Source of the DNA: Corynebacterium sp.
GTDB lineage: Bacteria > Actinomycetota > Actinomycetes > Mycobacteriales > Mycobacteriaceae
Length of the DNA stretch: 46,053 nt
Assembly (NCBI RefSeq): GCF_030532965.1
Contig: NZ_JAUNKC010000026.1
Span: forward strand, 1 to 46,053
Direction of reading: 5' to 3'
Part shown: positions 8,844-18,502 of the stretch, one piece after another
How the letters are laid out: the number at the start of each line of letters is the position of its first letter
Position numbering within the stretch: the stretch's first letter is position 1
Position numbers and translations under genes: made by a program
Notes under the pieces: generated by a model
Database searches by the model: none
The model's input: only the letters and a program-made list of their open reading frames with translations
Told to the model about the DNA's origin: nothing

Positions 8844-9434
8844 ATGGAGAAATTTGTCACACACACTGGCGTGGGGGTTCCGCTGACCCGGTCCAATGTG
8901 GACACCGACCAGATCATTCCTGCGGTCTACCTCAAGCGTGTTACCCGCAGCGGCTTTGAGGACGGATTGTTTAATAACTGGCGCACCAATGAACCTGACT
9001 TTGTGCTCAACCAAGACGCCTATAAAAACGGCTCGATACTGGTAGCTGGCCCTGATTTTGGCACCGGGTCCTCCCGGGAACATGCCGTGTGGGCGTTGAT
9101 GGATTACGGCTTTAAGGTTGTGTTTTCCTCTCGGTTCGCGGACATTTTCCGCGGTAACTCTGGCAAAGCTGGCCTGCTGGCCGCGCTGATGGCGCAGGAA
9201 GATATCGAGTTGCTGTGGAAGCAGATGGAGCAAAACCCTGGCGTGGAACTTACCGTTGATCTGGAGAATCGAACAGTAACGTGTGAGAACAATGTCTATT
9301 CCTTCGATGTTGATGATTACACCCGCTGGCGGCTGATGGAGGGCCTCGACGACATCGGCCTGACTTTGCGAAAAGAAGAAGAAATCGCAGCATTCGAAGC
9401 AACTCGCCCAAGCTTCAAACCCAAGGCGCTGTAA
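8844..9434 (+). CDS. leuD: 3-isopropylmalate dehydratase small subunit
   Basis: 196 residues, the usual size. This is the swivel domain that completes the LeuCD active site. Diagnostic stretches are [15 protein letters not shown] (residues 16-30), [19 protein letters not shown] (about 71-89, substrate-binding Ser/Arg) and [17 protein letters not shown]. The ATG 8844 follows an AAGGAAG site. It is co-transcribed with leuC; the tRNA-like hairpin 50 bases downstream probably ends the operon. Confidence 0.97.
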   Translation: MEKFVTHTGVGVPLTRSNVDTDQIIPAVYLKRVTRSGFEDGLFNNWRTNEPDFVLNQDAYKNGSILVAGPDFGTGSSREHAVWALMDYGFKVVFSSRFADIFRGNSGKAGLLAALMAQEDIELLWKQMEQNPGVELTVDLENRTVTCENNVYSFDVDDYTRWRLMEGLDDIGLTLRKEEEIAAFEATRPSFKPKAL

Positions 9435-9485
9435 AAAGTTTTGCTTTTGTAACGCAAGTACGGCTGTGGTCGTGTTACGCTGTGT

Positions 9486-9570
9486 GCGGGATTAGGTTTT
9501 AGCTCAGTTGGTAGAGCGCTTCTAGCAAAGAAGCAGGTCAGCGGTTCGATTCCGTTAAACCTAATCCCGC
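9486..9570 (+). ncRNA. tRNA-shaped element with 14-bp stem running into a T-tract
   Basis: The outer arms GCGGGATTAGGTTT (9486-9499) and AAACCTAATCCCGC (9557-9570) pair perfectly over 14 base pairs and are followed by TTTTTC. Inside is a tRNA cloverleaf: T8-A9, D arm GCTC-AGTTGGTA-GAGC, anticodon-like stem GCTTC/GAAGC, variable AGGTC, T arm AGCGG-TTCGATT-CCGTT. It departs from a working tRNA in three ways: the acceptor stem is twice the normal length, residue 26 is absent, and the 7-base anticodon loop TAGCAAA has A at position 33 (it would read GCA). The D arm, variable loop and T arm resemble tRNA-Ala. It may be a degenerate or repurposed tRNA that now ends the leuCD transcript. A tRNA search may call it Cys, Ala or pseudo. 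Confidence 0.6.
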
Positions 9571-9861
9571 TTTTTCGGTGGCTGATTTCGCGGCTTTGAT
9601 GCCCACTACATACCAGATCACGGTAAGCGCCAACGCCATCACACCGGCGCACTCAACGAATAATGCTGCCGCGATGCCGTAGTAGAGTTTCCATATTTTT
9701 CGATTAGCCACACGAAACGCTTCATCGCTGGCCATGGTGGTGGGTGTGCGCAGGCCAGCACACCAGTTTCTTTCCAGCCCTTCTCGGGATTTGTTACCAA
9801 GTTCGGCGATGGTGATGCCACCGGCAGTGACGGATGCGGGGTCGACATAAAACGTGGCTAC
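9538..9861 (-). pseudogene. Remnant of an SdpI-like membrane protein
   Basis: The frame from 9861 reads ...GLERNWCAGLRTPTTMASDE, then AFRVANRKIWKLYYG and a hydrophobic stretch ALFVECAGVMALALTVIWYV. The 'G-RTPTTMASDEAFRVANR' pattern is that of SdpI/YhfL-type proteins (PF13630). No start codon precedes this part, and the usual N-terminal membrane segment is absent. The only ATG (9735) has no ribosome site and leaves 65 residues. The C-terminal residues are read through the T arm of the tRNA-like element. I take it as a remnant; a short expressed peptide is the alternative. Confidence 0.55.
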
Positions 9862-9994
9862 CCTCCTTGAAGAATGCCCTCAGTAATATCTGGTTGTCAC
9901 TATGGCAGCCAGAAAATTCCTTGGCCAAAACAGGGAAAAAGAGTAGGTGTGGTGTGGCACAATGAGACGGCACAAAGGAGCGTAAAAGGAGTTT

Positions 9995-11701
9995 ATGGTG
10001 GTTACTGTGCATTTTGAACTTACCGATGAGTCAATGCTCAGTTTCACTGGTGAACGAGTTTTCCGCATCCGAGCGATCCGCGACATCCCCGAACGATTCG
10101 TAAAAGCAGGCGACCTGGGCGGTTGGGTGAGCAGTGAGTACACGTCGACAAGCGAGCTACGCATTGGGCCGAAAGCCTGGGTTGCAGGGGACGCAGTTGT
10201 TGCAGGTGACGCCCAGGTTTTAGGGAATGCTCTCGTGTACGATTCCGCGTGTGTTTTCGGGTCTGCGCGTGTCAAAGGGTGGGGGCGCGTGCACGGCAAC
10301 GCCAAAGTTTTCGACGACGCCATAGTCAAAGGCCGCGCCCGAGTAAACCAAGCCGCCAGTGTTTTCGGGGCCGCACAGATCGGCGGCCACGCCCTGATCA
10401 CCGGAACCGCTGAGGTCACAGATAACGCGAAAGTATCAGAACACGCCGTGGTGGCGGGGGACTGCATCATTGAGGAAAACGCCCAAATCACAGGAAACAG
10501 CCACATCAGCGACTCCCTTGTAACGGAAAGCGCACGCATTGATGGACACGCAGCACTATATCAAGACAGCGCCGTGTCGGGGGACGCACATATCTATGGT
10601 GATGCACGGCTGTACTCCACCATTGCTTCCGGCTCGGCGAAAATCAGTGGCGGGGCACACCATCACTGCTGGATCACCGATACCGCCCGCGTTGCCGCAG
10701 ACCTCCCCGAGAGGGCAGTGCTCACAGGAAAAGCGCTCGTAGAAAAGACGACAGACTGTGAAGTTTTTCAACCAGTAGGAATCCTCGATGCCACAATCAC
10801 CGTAGTCCGCACCGCAACCGGGGACGTATCGTCCTTCATGGACCCCGACGATGTAGCGGAACTGGAAAAACAGGGTCTCGGTGAACTCTTCCACCAGCAA
10901 CTCGATGCGGCCACTCGCCGCATTAAGGAGGCGATTCACACCGAACCAGCCCCTGACGAGCCCCTTTCCTTCGAACTTACCGAAGAAACCACAACCCTCG
11001 CCGACGGCACCACAATCTATCGGATCAGGGCAACCAAAAACATACAAGGCTACGATTTCTTCGTCCCCCGTGGCGAACTAGGTGGCTGGGTAAGCTCCAC
11101 CCACACCAGTAACCACACACCCCGCATTGCGGAATCCGCGTGGTTGAGCGGCGACGCAATCCTGACCGACGAGGCACACATCACTGCTGGTGGATACGTG
11201 GTGGGGCAAGCCGATATTAGTACCATGCTTCGGCTTGAAGAGAGTGACTTCGAAAAAACCTGGCTGAAAATCTGCGGCACCACCGTGATCCACGGCGGTA
11301 CCGTGTATGGGCACGGGGCACTCCAAGGGCAGTCGTGGGTTGGGCCAGAAGCGGTGATTTCACCAGTCGGTGTTATTACTGATGCTCATCTTGCTTCTCG
11401 TTTTGACCACCGACAATTTGGGCCAACATCGCTAGGAACAACGTTCTATATCACTCGCGGGCGTAACCGTGGGGTTCACATCATGGCGGAAACTTTAGGT
11501 GAATGGACGACAGGAACACTCGACGAACTGCTGCCCGAAAACCCCATCCAGCGGCTATATGCCCAGCGTGAATGGGTAGAAAAATACGGCTGGTGGAGCT
11601 GTATGAAAAATACATCAACTCATAAGAAACACCGCATCATCGAGGAGTACACGACGTTGCGCAATCACATCATTGCAGTGTTAAAGGAATGGGATCTCTA
11701 G
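9995..11701 (+). CDS. Gene A: tandem hexapeptide-repeat (left-handed beta-helix-like) protein
   Basis: 568 residues, first of the tandem set. Header 1 (about residues 6-60) has HFELTDE, GERVFRIRAIRDIPERFVKA and GDLGGWVSS. Residues 61-230 are hexapeptides of the form [VI]-x-G-x-A-x (VAGDAVVAGDAQVLGNA), the pattern of left-handed beta-helix proteins and of YdcK-like and phage proteins. A linker with CEVFQPVG lies near residue 254. Header 2 begins LSFELTEE (about 325), followed by a shorter helix and a C-terminal domain opening FDHRQFGPTS (about 470) and ending LKEWDL. There is no signal peptide or catalytic acyltransferase motif. AAAAGGAG lies 4 bases before the ATG. Function unknown; a binding scaffold is my inference. 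Confidence 0.85.
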   Translation: MVVTVHFELTDESMLSFTGERVFRIRAIRDIPERFVKAGDLGGWVSSEYTSTSELRIGPKAWVAGDAVVAGDAQVLGNALVYDSACVFGSARVKGWGRVHGNAKVFDDAIVKGRARVNQAASVFGAAQIGGHALITGTAEVTDNAKVSEHAVVAGDCIIEENAQITGNSHISDSLVTESARIDGHAALYQDSAVSGDAHIYGDARLYSTIASGSAKISGGAHHHCWITDTARVAADLPERAVLTGKALVEKTTDCEVFQPVGILDATITVVRTATGDVSSFMDPDDVAELEKQGLGELFHQQLDAATRRIKEAIHTEPAPDEPLSFELTEETTTLADGTTIYRIRATKNIQGYDFFVPRGELGGWVSSTHTSNHTPRIAESAWLSGDAILTDEAHITAGGYVVGQADISTMLRLEESDFEKTWLKICGTTVIHGGTVYGHGALQGQSWVGPEAVISPVGVITDAHLASRFDHRQFGPTSLGTTFYITRGRNRGVHIMAETLGEWTTGTLDELLPENPIQRLYAQREWVEKYGWWSCMKNTSTHKKHRIIEEYTTLRNHIIAVLKEWDL

Positions 11702-13428
11702 TGGTAGACGCACATTTTGAGCTCACCGACGAATGTAAGGTATTAGCCACTGGTGAGCGTGTGTTTCGCATCCGTGCGGTTCGCGACATCCCTGAACGCT
11801 TTGTCAAAGCAGGAGAGTTGGGTGGTTTTGTCAGCTCCACCCATACCGCGGACGGGAAACTGAGGATCGGGCCGAGCGCGTGGGTGGCAGGCGATGCAAT
11901 CGTTGCAGGTGATGCACGGATTTCCGGAAATGCTTTGGTTTATGAAAATGCCTGCGTTTTTGGATCAGCGCGAGTCAAGGGGTGGGCGCGTATCGGTGGG
12001 AATGCACGGGTTTTTGATAACGCTGTGGTGAAGAACAACGCACGTGTGAGGCAGAACGCGGAAGTTTCTGGCCAGGCCCGGGTGGCTGGCCAAGCCGTGG
12101 TTTCAGAAAGCGCGAGGGTCTTTGGCGACGCTGTGATCGAAGGAAACGCGCACATCTATGGCGGTTCGTGGGTGGAAGGTCACGCCCACGTTTCGGGTCA
12201 CGCCCAGCTTTCGGGTGATGCCTACGTCTGTGATAAGGCACGAATTGCAGGTAGCGCATATCTTATGGGTAATACGGCTGTTTCCGGTGAAGCCACTGTA
12301 ATCGACGCTGCCATTATTGATGGCGAGATTAATGATCATGCGCGGATCACCGATGGCCGTATGCAGGATTGTTGTGTGGAAGGCGATGCTCAGGTGAACG
12401 CCAACTTGCCAGATTGTGCGCACCTTGGAGAGAAAATGGTGGTCACCCACCCTGAGGAGTGCGTGGTTTTTCACCCCCTGGGAGTGGAGGATTGTCCTGT
12501 TACAGTGGCGAAAACCACCAACGGAAAAATCGCTACCATCATTTCTTACTACGCCGATAACAGCGGCAAGCGGTTGGGGAAAGAACAGCTCATCCACCAG
12601 TTACAAACCCAGGGATTAGATGAGCTGTTTGAGCAGCAACTTCAGTGGGCTAAGAATCGTGTGGCGCAGGTACGGTCTGTGACGGCGGAGGAGGTTTTGG
12701 ATTTTCGGTTGACGGGTGAAACGAAAACTCTTCCCGATGGCACTGTCGTGTATCGGATTGAGGCGACCCGGGATTTGCCGTTTTTTAATGTGTCAAAGGG
12801 TGATAAAGGTGGTTGGGTGCCTAGTACACACAATTCGCAAGGAATCCCACGGTTGAGTGAGAATTCGTGGCTCGGCGATGAGGCGATGCTACTCGACGAG
12901 GCAATACTGACTTGCGAAGGCCGCGCCACAGGAAATGCGTGCGTGAAAGGAAACGCCGTAGTAAAGGAGGAAGGTTGGGTGGAACGAGACGTGACACTCA
13001 CCGACAACACTGAAGTGATAGGTGGTTTTGTCACGGGAACGGGAACTATTGCGGGCAGTTCCACAGTGCGAGGCGGGGTGGAAATCGAGTTGGTGGGTCC
13101 CCTCACCGATGTGAGAATTCGCGATAATTCGGATCACCGCAGGTTCGGCCCGCTTTTTGGTACTGGGATTGAGGTTTTTCTCACCCGGCGCGCTCAGGGG
13201 GCGCAGCTTTCGACGAGGCTTTCTGGTGTGTGGCGTGAGGGGACTCTTGATGAATTGGTGCCTGAAAATCCTATTCTTGATCACCTGAATAACCGTGACT
13301 GGTGGGAAACAGTGGGCAACCAGCCTTTGCTTGTTGGACAGTCGCCGCGTGTTCAGGCCTTGGTTTTGGAGGAATACGCCCAGTTAAGGGAGCTTATTGT
13401 GACCGTGTTGAAGCAGTGGGATTCTTAA
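11701..13428 (+). CDS. Gene B: hexapeptide-repeat protein, paralogue
   Basis: I start at GTG 11701, which shares one base with gene A's TAG stop and yields MVDAHFELTDE like its paralogues; the frame is open 12 bases further up. 575 residues. Header 1 ends GELGGFVSSTHTADGKLRIG, as in gene C rather than the GGWVSS..TSTS form of A, D, E and F. Helix 1 covers about residues 62-235, CVVFHPLG about 253, header 2 (LDFRLTGETKTLPDGTVVYR) about 331, DHRRFGP about 477, end LKQWDS. Codon choice in the repeats is less C-ending than in gene A although the protein (ACVFGSARVKGW) is conserved, so A and B diverged long ago. Confidence 0.85.
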   Translation: MVDAHFELTDECKVLATGERVFRIRAVRDIPERFVKAGELGGFVSSTHTADGKLRIGPSAWVAGDAIVAGDARISGNALVYENACVFGSARVKGWARIGGNARVFDNAVVKNNARVRQNAEVSGQARVAGQAVVSESARVFGDAVIEGNAHIYGGSWVEGHAHVSGHAQLSGDAYVCDKARIAGSAYLMGNTAVSGEATVIDAAIIDGEINDHARITDGRMQDCCVEGDAQVNANLPDCAHLGEKMVVTHPEECVVFHPLGVEDCPVTVAKTTNGKIATIISYYADNSGKRLGKEQLIHQLQTQGLDELFEQQLQWAKNRVAQVRSVTAEEVLDFRLTGETKTLPDGTVVYRIEATRDLPFFNVSKGDKGGWVPSTHNSQGIPRLSENSWLGDEAMLLDEAILTCEGRATGNACVKGNAVVKEEGWVERDVTLTDNTEVIGGFVTGTGTIAGSSTVRGGVEIELVGPLTDVRIRDNSDHRRFGPLFGTGIEVFLTRRAQGAQLSTRLSGVWREGTLDELVPENPILDHLNNRDWWETVGNQPLLVGQSPRVQALVLEEYAQLRELIVTVLKQWDS

Positions 13429-13429
13429 G

Positions 13430-15058
13430 ATGATTAAGTGCCATTGTGAGTTAATGGGCGAGTCGATTTTTGCGCCTAATGGTGAGCGGGTGTTTCGGAT
13501 TCGTGCTACCCGTGATATTCCGGAGCGCCATGTCAGGGCGGGTGAGTTGGGTGGTTTTGTTAGTTCTCTTCACACCGCTGATGGGAAACTGCGCATTGGC
13601 CCGAAGGCGTGGGTTGCCGGTGATGCCATTGTGAGTGGTGAGGCGAGGGTTGTGGGAAACGCGCTGGTCTATGATCATGCTTTTATCGGTGGGCAGGCTC
13701 ATATCGCTGGGTATGCGCGGGTGTATGGGGATGCTCGTGTATGTGATCACGCGCGGGTGCGAGGGCATGCCCGTGTGAGTGATGAAGTGGTGGTTTCCGG
13801 CAAGGCGTGTGTTGAGGGGAACGCTGTTATTGCCGGTCAGGCAGATGTTTCCGATAATGCCTGGGTTGGCCAGAACGCGGTCATTAAGGGGACGTCCTTT
13901 ATTTATGAGGATGCTGTGGTTACAGGTGATGCGTTTCTTGAGTGCTCGCACGTGTATGGTCAGGCACGGGTTGCCGGTGAGGCGCGTCTTTACAGCGGTT
14001 CGTCGGTGTGCGACTCGGCGCAGGTTATGGGCACTGCAAGTATTTTTGGCACGACGGTGCGTGATGAGGCGAAAATTACTGACGGCACCATAGTTAATTG
14101 CTGGATTGAGGGGCGAGCCCATGTGGAAGCAACGATTCCCGATAAGGCGGATTTGTCCGGTGAGGCGCAGATCCTTGTTCCTGAACACTGTGAGGTGTTC
14201 CGGCCGGTGGGTGGGAATGACTGCATGGTGACGGTGGCACGCACCGTGCATGGTGAAGCCAAGGCGTGGGTGAGCACTTTCGAGACTGAGCAGGGGTGGG
14301 GCGAGACAGTTGAGGAGCTTGAGCGGCATCTTGACGCCCAAGGGGTGGCCGAGCCGTTTCGCGAAAGTCTTAGCATTGCCAAGCGGCGTGTCCTGCGTGA
14401 GAGTGCGGAAGAACCCGACGAGGAGTTGTGCTTCGAGCTCACCGATGAAAAGCGTGTGCTTGACGACGGCACCACGGTGTTTCGGATACGGTCACTGTGT
14501 GACCATGATTTGTTGTGGGTGTCGAAGGGGGATTTGGGTGGTTGGGTTCCTTCAACCCACACGCCCCAGGGGAAACCGAGGATTTCGGGGCAGTCGTGGC
14601 TGGGTGGTGATGCCATGATCCTTGGGAACGGAACTATTACAGATTGTTCTTTCGTGGGTGAGTCAGCATGCATTAAAGATCAAGCCCACATCAGTAGGAG
14701 CCGTGTCGTGGGCGAGGTTGTGGTGTCGGGGGATTCACGTGTAGAGGGTAGTTGCATCTATGGGTGTGGGGAATTGGCGGGGCAGTCGTGGGTGAATGCT
14801 GAAGGGACTTTAGAGATCACTGGCACAATTTTCGACGGCTGGATCACCTCCTTTACTGATCACCGCAGGTTTGGCCCCACCAGCACTGGGCTGCTTCTGT
14901 GCGTGACTCGGCAAAAGAATGGGAAGGCGCACTTCACAGCCCAGGTTGATGGGGCCGAACGCATAGGTTCGCTTCATGAGCTGTTAGCAACAGATGATGA
15001 TGAGGTTCAGGTACTGCGCAGGCTTATCACCACAGTATTAAAGGAATGGGATCTTTAA
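13430..15058 (+). CDS. Gene C: hexapeptide-repeat protein, paralogue
   Basis: 542 residues; ATG one base after gene B's stop. Header 1 is CHCELMGES, GERVFRIRATRDIPERHVRA, GELGGFVSSLHT. Helix 1 (about 62-235) includes ARVYGDARVCDHARVRGHAR. Then CEVFRPVG (about 253), header 2 LCFELTDEKRVLDDGTTVFR (about 332), a second helix, and DHRRFGPTSTG (about 476). It lacks the roughly 30-residue LPENP...stretch before the C-terminal helix that other copies have, which explains its shorter length, yet it keeps the LKEWDL end. The codons are rich in GT endings, unlike genes A and F. Function unknown. Confidence 0.85.
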   Translation: MIKCHCELMGESIFAPNGERVFRIRATRDIPERHVRAGELGGFVSSLHTADGKLRIGPKAWVAGDAIVSGEARVVGNALVYDHAFIGGQAHIAGYARVYGDARVCDHARVRGHARVSDEVVVSGKACVEGNAVIAGQADVSDNAWVGQNAVIKGTSFIYEDAVVTGDAFLECSHVYGQARVAGEARLYSGSSVCDSAQVMGTASIFGTTVRDEAKITDGTIVNCWIEGRAHVEATIPDKADLSGEAQILVPEHCEVFRPVGGNDCMVTVARTVHGEAKAWVSTFETEQGWGETVEELERHLDAQGVAEPFRESLSIAKRRVLRESAEEPDEELCFELTDEKRVLDDGTTVFRIRSLCDHDLLWVSKGDLGGWVPSTHTPQGKPRISGQSWLGGDAMILGNGTITDCSFVGESACIKDQAHISRSRVVGEVVVSGDSRVEGSCIYGCGELAGQSWVNAEGTLEITGTIFDGWITSFTDHRRFGPTSTGLLLCVTRQKNGKAHFTAQVDGAERIGSLHELLATDDDEVQVLRRLITTVLKEWDL

Positions 15059-15059
15059 G

Positions 15060-16778
15060 ATGCTCACACCACACTTTGAACTGACACACGAATCTCGCCT
15101 TGCACCCACCGGCGAACCGGTGTTTCGGATCCGGGCGATACGTGACATTCCCGAACGCTTCGTGAAAGCAGGCGACCTGGGCGGGTGGGTGAGCAGCGTG
15201 TACACGTCGACAAGCAAACTGCGGATCGGGCCGCATGCGTGGGTGGCTGGCGATGCTGTTGTGGCTGGTGACGCCACTATTGCAGATAATGCGTTGGTGT
15301 ATGATCGTGCAGCTATCTTCGGAAACGCACACATTGGCGGATACGCCCGGGTGCATGGGCGGGCGCGGGTGAGCGGTGACGCGGTGGTCAAAGATCGGGC
15401 GCGGGTGAATGAATCCGCACACATTCGCGACCAGGCAGCCATCAGAGAAAATGCCGCTGTGTCTGGGCATTCACGAGTTTTGGAATCAGCGCAGGTCGCC
15501 GGGAACGCGCGTGTTGAAGGGAACTCGTACCTATCTGGACACGCACAGGTTGCCGGGGATGCTTATCTCGACGATACTATCGTCAGCGATGAAGCGCGTG
15601 TGGATGGGCGAACACTATTTCGTGATGGATGTGCTATAGATAACGCGCATGTTACTGGCAGCGCCGTGCTCTTTAAAACAACCGTCAGCGAAGAAGCGGT
15701 GATTACAGCGGGGCCATTGACGGAATGCTATGTGGAAGGGAAAGCGAAAGTTGCTGCCGGTGTCCCCGACAACGCGGACCTTAGTGGGGATACGGAAATC
15801 CTGAGCCCACATCACTGCGAAGTTTTTCAGCCACTCGGGGTGCCCGACTGCCCGATAACAGTCACGCGGACCGCAGCCGGTGAACCATTAGTGTACTTCG
15901 CCCCCTTGAACCCTGAGATAGAAACCATTGATGATCTGGATAAATACCTTGATTCGCAGGGGCTAGCCGCCCCGTTTCGCCAAAGCCTCAGCTTGGCCAA
16001 ACAGCGAGTGATGCGCGAAATTCCGGCGGCGGAGGAGGATACGTCACTGTGCTTTGAGCTCACCGACATTGCGAAAACGCTTGACGACGGCACAACGGTG
16101 TACCGCATTCGCGCGGTTCGTGACATTGAGCAATGGTGCGTATCCGCAGGTGATCTCGGTGGCTGGGTGCCCAGTACGCACACACCCGAAGGGACTCCAC
16201 GGATCGGTCCTGATTCTTGGTTGGCCGATGACGCCATGATCCTTGGCAGCGCCTACATCACAAACAAATCTATTGCTCTTGACAATGCGTGTATCAAAGA
16301 CCACGCCGTGGTACAAGACAGCGGACGAGCGATCGGCACAGTCACCCTATCGGACGAAACCTGCGTGAAAGGCGGAACAGTACTCGGCGACGGCGAGCTC
16401 ACTGGGCGTTCCTATGTAGGCAACGAAGCTGGGATTGAGGTTGCGGGCACCATCCCCGATGCGTGGATCAACTCCACAACCGATCACCGTCGGTTCGGGC
16501 CCACCAGCACGGACACCATGATCTATCTGACTAGGCAACGAGACAATAAGGCACAGATTCTGGTGACCAAGGGTGGAGTCTGGGATGAAGGATCGCTAGA
16601 TGAATTTGTTCCCGCGAACCCAGTCGCAGCACAATTCAACGAACGTGACTGGTGGCACTCGTTTGGCACCCACGGGTTACTTGCTGAGCAATCTCCGCAG
16701 CTTCAACACCTAGTGATGGAAGAATACGCGCAGCTACGGAAATTAATCACAATCGTTTTAAAGCAATGGGACGCATAA
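15060..16778 (+). CDS. Gene D: hexapeptide-repeat protein, paralogue
   Basis: 572 residues; ATG one base after gene C's stop, with AAAGGA 14 bases upstream inside gene C's LKEWDL codons. Header 1 is of the GDLGGWVSSVYTSTSKLRIG type shared with A, E and F. Helix 1 runs about 62-235, CEVFQPLG about 252, header 2 LCFELTDIAKTLDDGTTVYR about 329, DHRRFGPTSTD about 474, end LKQWDA. Header 2 and the DHRRFGP approach are nearly identical in DNA to gene E (63 bases identical at 16197-16259 against 17927-17989; 47 at 16452 against 18182), while helix 1 differs. This points to recent exchange between D and E. Confidence 0.85.
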   Translation: MLTPHFELTHESRLAPTGEPVFRIRAIRDIPERFVKAGDLGGWVSSVYTSTSKLRIGPHAWVAGDAVVAGDATIADNALVYDRAAIFGNAHIGGYARVHGRARVSGDAVVKDRARVNESAHIRDQAAIRENAAVSGHSRVLESAQVAGNARVEGNSYLSGHAQVAGDAYLDDTIVSDEARVDGRTLFRDGCAIDNAHVTGSAVLFKTTVSEEAVITAGPLTECYVEGKAKVAAGVPDNADLSGDTEILSPHHCEVFQPLGVPDCPITVTRTAAGEPLVYFAPLNPEIETIDDLDKYLDSQGLAAPFRQSLSLAKQRVMREIPAAEEDTSLCFELTDIAKTLDDGTTVYRIRAVRDIEQWCVSAGDLGGWVPSTHTPEGTPRIGPDSWLADDAMILGSAYITNKSIALDNACIKDHAVVQDSGRAIGTVTLSDETCVKGGTVLGDGELTGRSYVGNEAGIEVAGTIPDAWINSTTDHRRFGPTSTDTMIYLTRQRDNKAQILVTKGGVWDEGSLDEFVPANPVAAQFNERDWWHSFGTHGLLAEQSPQLQHLVMEEYAQLRKLITIVLKQWDA

Positions 16779-16780
16779 AG

Positions 16781-18502
16781 ATGACTGAGTGCCATTTCGA
16801 ATTGACGGAGGAATCGAAACTAGCTTTCACAGGGGAGAAGGTTTTCCGGATCCGAGCGATACGTGACATTCCCGAACGCTTCGTGAAAGCAGGCGACCTG
16901 GGCGGGTGGGTGAGCAGTGTGTACACGTCGACAAGCGAGCTGCGGATCGGACCGCACGCCTGGGTTGCCGACGACGCCATCATTGCTGGTGATGCATACG
17001 TAGCGGGGAACGCGTTGGTGTATGACCACGCGTTTGTTTTCGGGCAAGCCCGCGTCACGGGATCAGCGCGGGTGCACGGCAAAGCACAAGTATGCGATGA
17101 CGCTGTGGTGCAAGACTGTGCACGCGTGCACGATAGTGCCGTGATCTCTGGGCAGGCACGCATTAGCGGTGATGCCACTATTTCCGGTAAAACCGAAGTG
17201 ACAGACCACGCGCACGTGAGCGGAAAAACACAGGTTGGCGGGGAATCGAACGTATACGAAAACGCTCAGATTGCGGGGAATGCTCGCGTCTATGATTCCT
17301 CGGTGCACGAAAACAGCAGGGTAGACCAGGACGCGACCCTTTTCTTGGGATCAACTCTCTTCGGTGATGCATTAGTTTCGGGTTCGGCACAACTTAGACA
17401 AACAACCGTCCGCGAACACGCCGTTGTCACTGGTGGTGATCTCACGGGGTGCTGCATTGAGGGGAACGCGCGGGTTGCAGCCTCGCTTCCGGATAGAGCC
17501 ATTCTTTCGGCAACCGCAGAAGTGCTGAAAGAGGAGCAGTGCGAGGTTTTCCAACCACTGGGGGTGCGCAATTGCGTGGTGACGGTTGCCCGCACCCAGA
17601 AAGGAAAAGCGGGGGTATGGGTTGAAACTTTCGAAACCGATGCGGGGCGAAGCCACGATGTCAGGAGACTGAAATGGCATCTTACTGCCCAAGGATTGGG
17701 CAAGTCCTTCCGCGAGAATATTAAGATTGCAAAACGGCGCGTCGTGCGTGAACTCCCCGAAGAACCTGCGCAACCGCTGTGCTTCGAACTTGCCGACATT
17801 GCGAAAACGCTTGACGACGGCACAGCGGTGTACCGCATTCGTGCGACCTGTGACATTGAGCAATGGTGCGTATCCGCCGGCGATCTCGGGGGCTGGGTGC
17901 CTAGCATCCACACACCCGAAGGTATTCCACGGATCGGTCCTGATTCTTGGTTGGCCGATGACGCCATGATCCTTGGCAGCGCCTACATCGCAGGCGATTC
18001 TTTCGTTGTTGGTCAGGCGTGTATTCGAGACAACGTTGTTGTCGATGCGCGCGGAAGGGTCTTGGACAAGGTAGTTGTTTCGGGTGATTCACGGGTTCAT
18101 GGCGGGATTGTTTTCGGGCGTGGTGAGTTGACTGGATGTTCTTATGTGGGCGAAAAGGCTCACCTCGAAGTAGTCGGGACGATCCCCGATGCGTGGATCA
18201 ACTCCACAACCGATCACCGTCGGTTCGGACCCACCGTGTTTAATACGGAGATTTTTCTCACCCGCCAACAAGGTGGAACTACCCTCATCATGGCGAGGAC
18301 GTGCGGGAGAACGAAAACAGGCACCCTGGATGAATTGCTGCCGGAAAACCCCATACAGTATCAAGAGGAAAACCCTGACCTGTGGGAAGGATTCCCCACG
18401 CTGTTGGACAGGCACTGCGATGGATTACGTGAGCTAGCGATCGCGGAGAACACAACCTTGCGGAATTTGATTACCGTCGTGCTGAAAGAATGGGACCTCT
18501 AA
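16781..18502 (+). CDS. Gene E: hexapeptide-repeat protein, paralogue
   Basis: 573 residues from ATG 16781, two bases after gene D's stop (MTECHFELTEES); the frame is open five codons earlier, inside gene D. Header 1 is followed by helix 1 (about 62-235), CEVFQPLG (about 253), header 2 LCFELADIAKTLDDGTAVYR (about 332), helix 2 with VGQACIRDNVVVDARGRV, DHRRFGPT (about 478), and end LKEWDL. It shares header 1 DNA with gene F (one difference in about 113 bases, 16865-16977 against 18587-18699) and header 2 DNA with gene D, so it is a mosaic of both neighbours. Confidence 0.85.
   Translation: MTECHFELTEESKLAFTGEKVFRIRAIRDIPERFVKAGDLGGWVSSVYTSTSELRIGPHAWVADDAIIAGDAYVAGNALVYDHAFVFGQARVTGSARVHGKAQVCDDAVVQDCARVHDSAVISGQARISGDATISGKTEVTDHAHVSGKTQVGGESNVYENAQIAGNARVYDSSVHENSRVDQDATLFLGSTLFGDALVSGSAQLRQTTVREHAVVTGGDLTGCCIEGNARVAASLPDRAILSATAEVLKEEQCEVFQPLGVRNCVVTVARTQKGKAGVWVETFETDAGRSHDVRRLKWHLTAQGLGKSFRENIKIAKRRVVRELPEEPAQPLCFELADIAKTLDDGTAVYRIRATCDIEQWCVSAGDLGGWVPSIHTPEGIPRIGPDSWLADDAMILGSAYIAGDSFVVGQACIRDNVVVDARGRVLDKVVVSGDSRVHGGIVFGRGELTGCSYVGEKAHLEVVGTIPDAWINSTTDHRRFGPTVFNTEIFLTRQQGGTTLIMARTCGRTKTGTLDELLPENPIQYQEENPDLWEGFPTLLDRHCDGLRELAIAENTTLRNLITVVLKEWDL

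Noticed and set aside
13451..14341. Long minus-strand frames through the hexapeptide genes (also 13990-14673, 17290-17967, 18499-19209)
   Set aside because: They mirror the periodic codons of the repeat proteins; low complexity, no ribosome sites, no family likeness.
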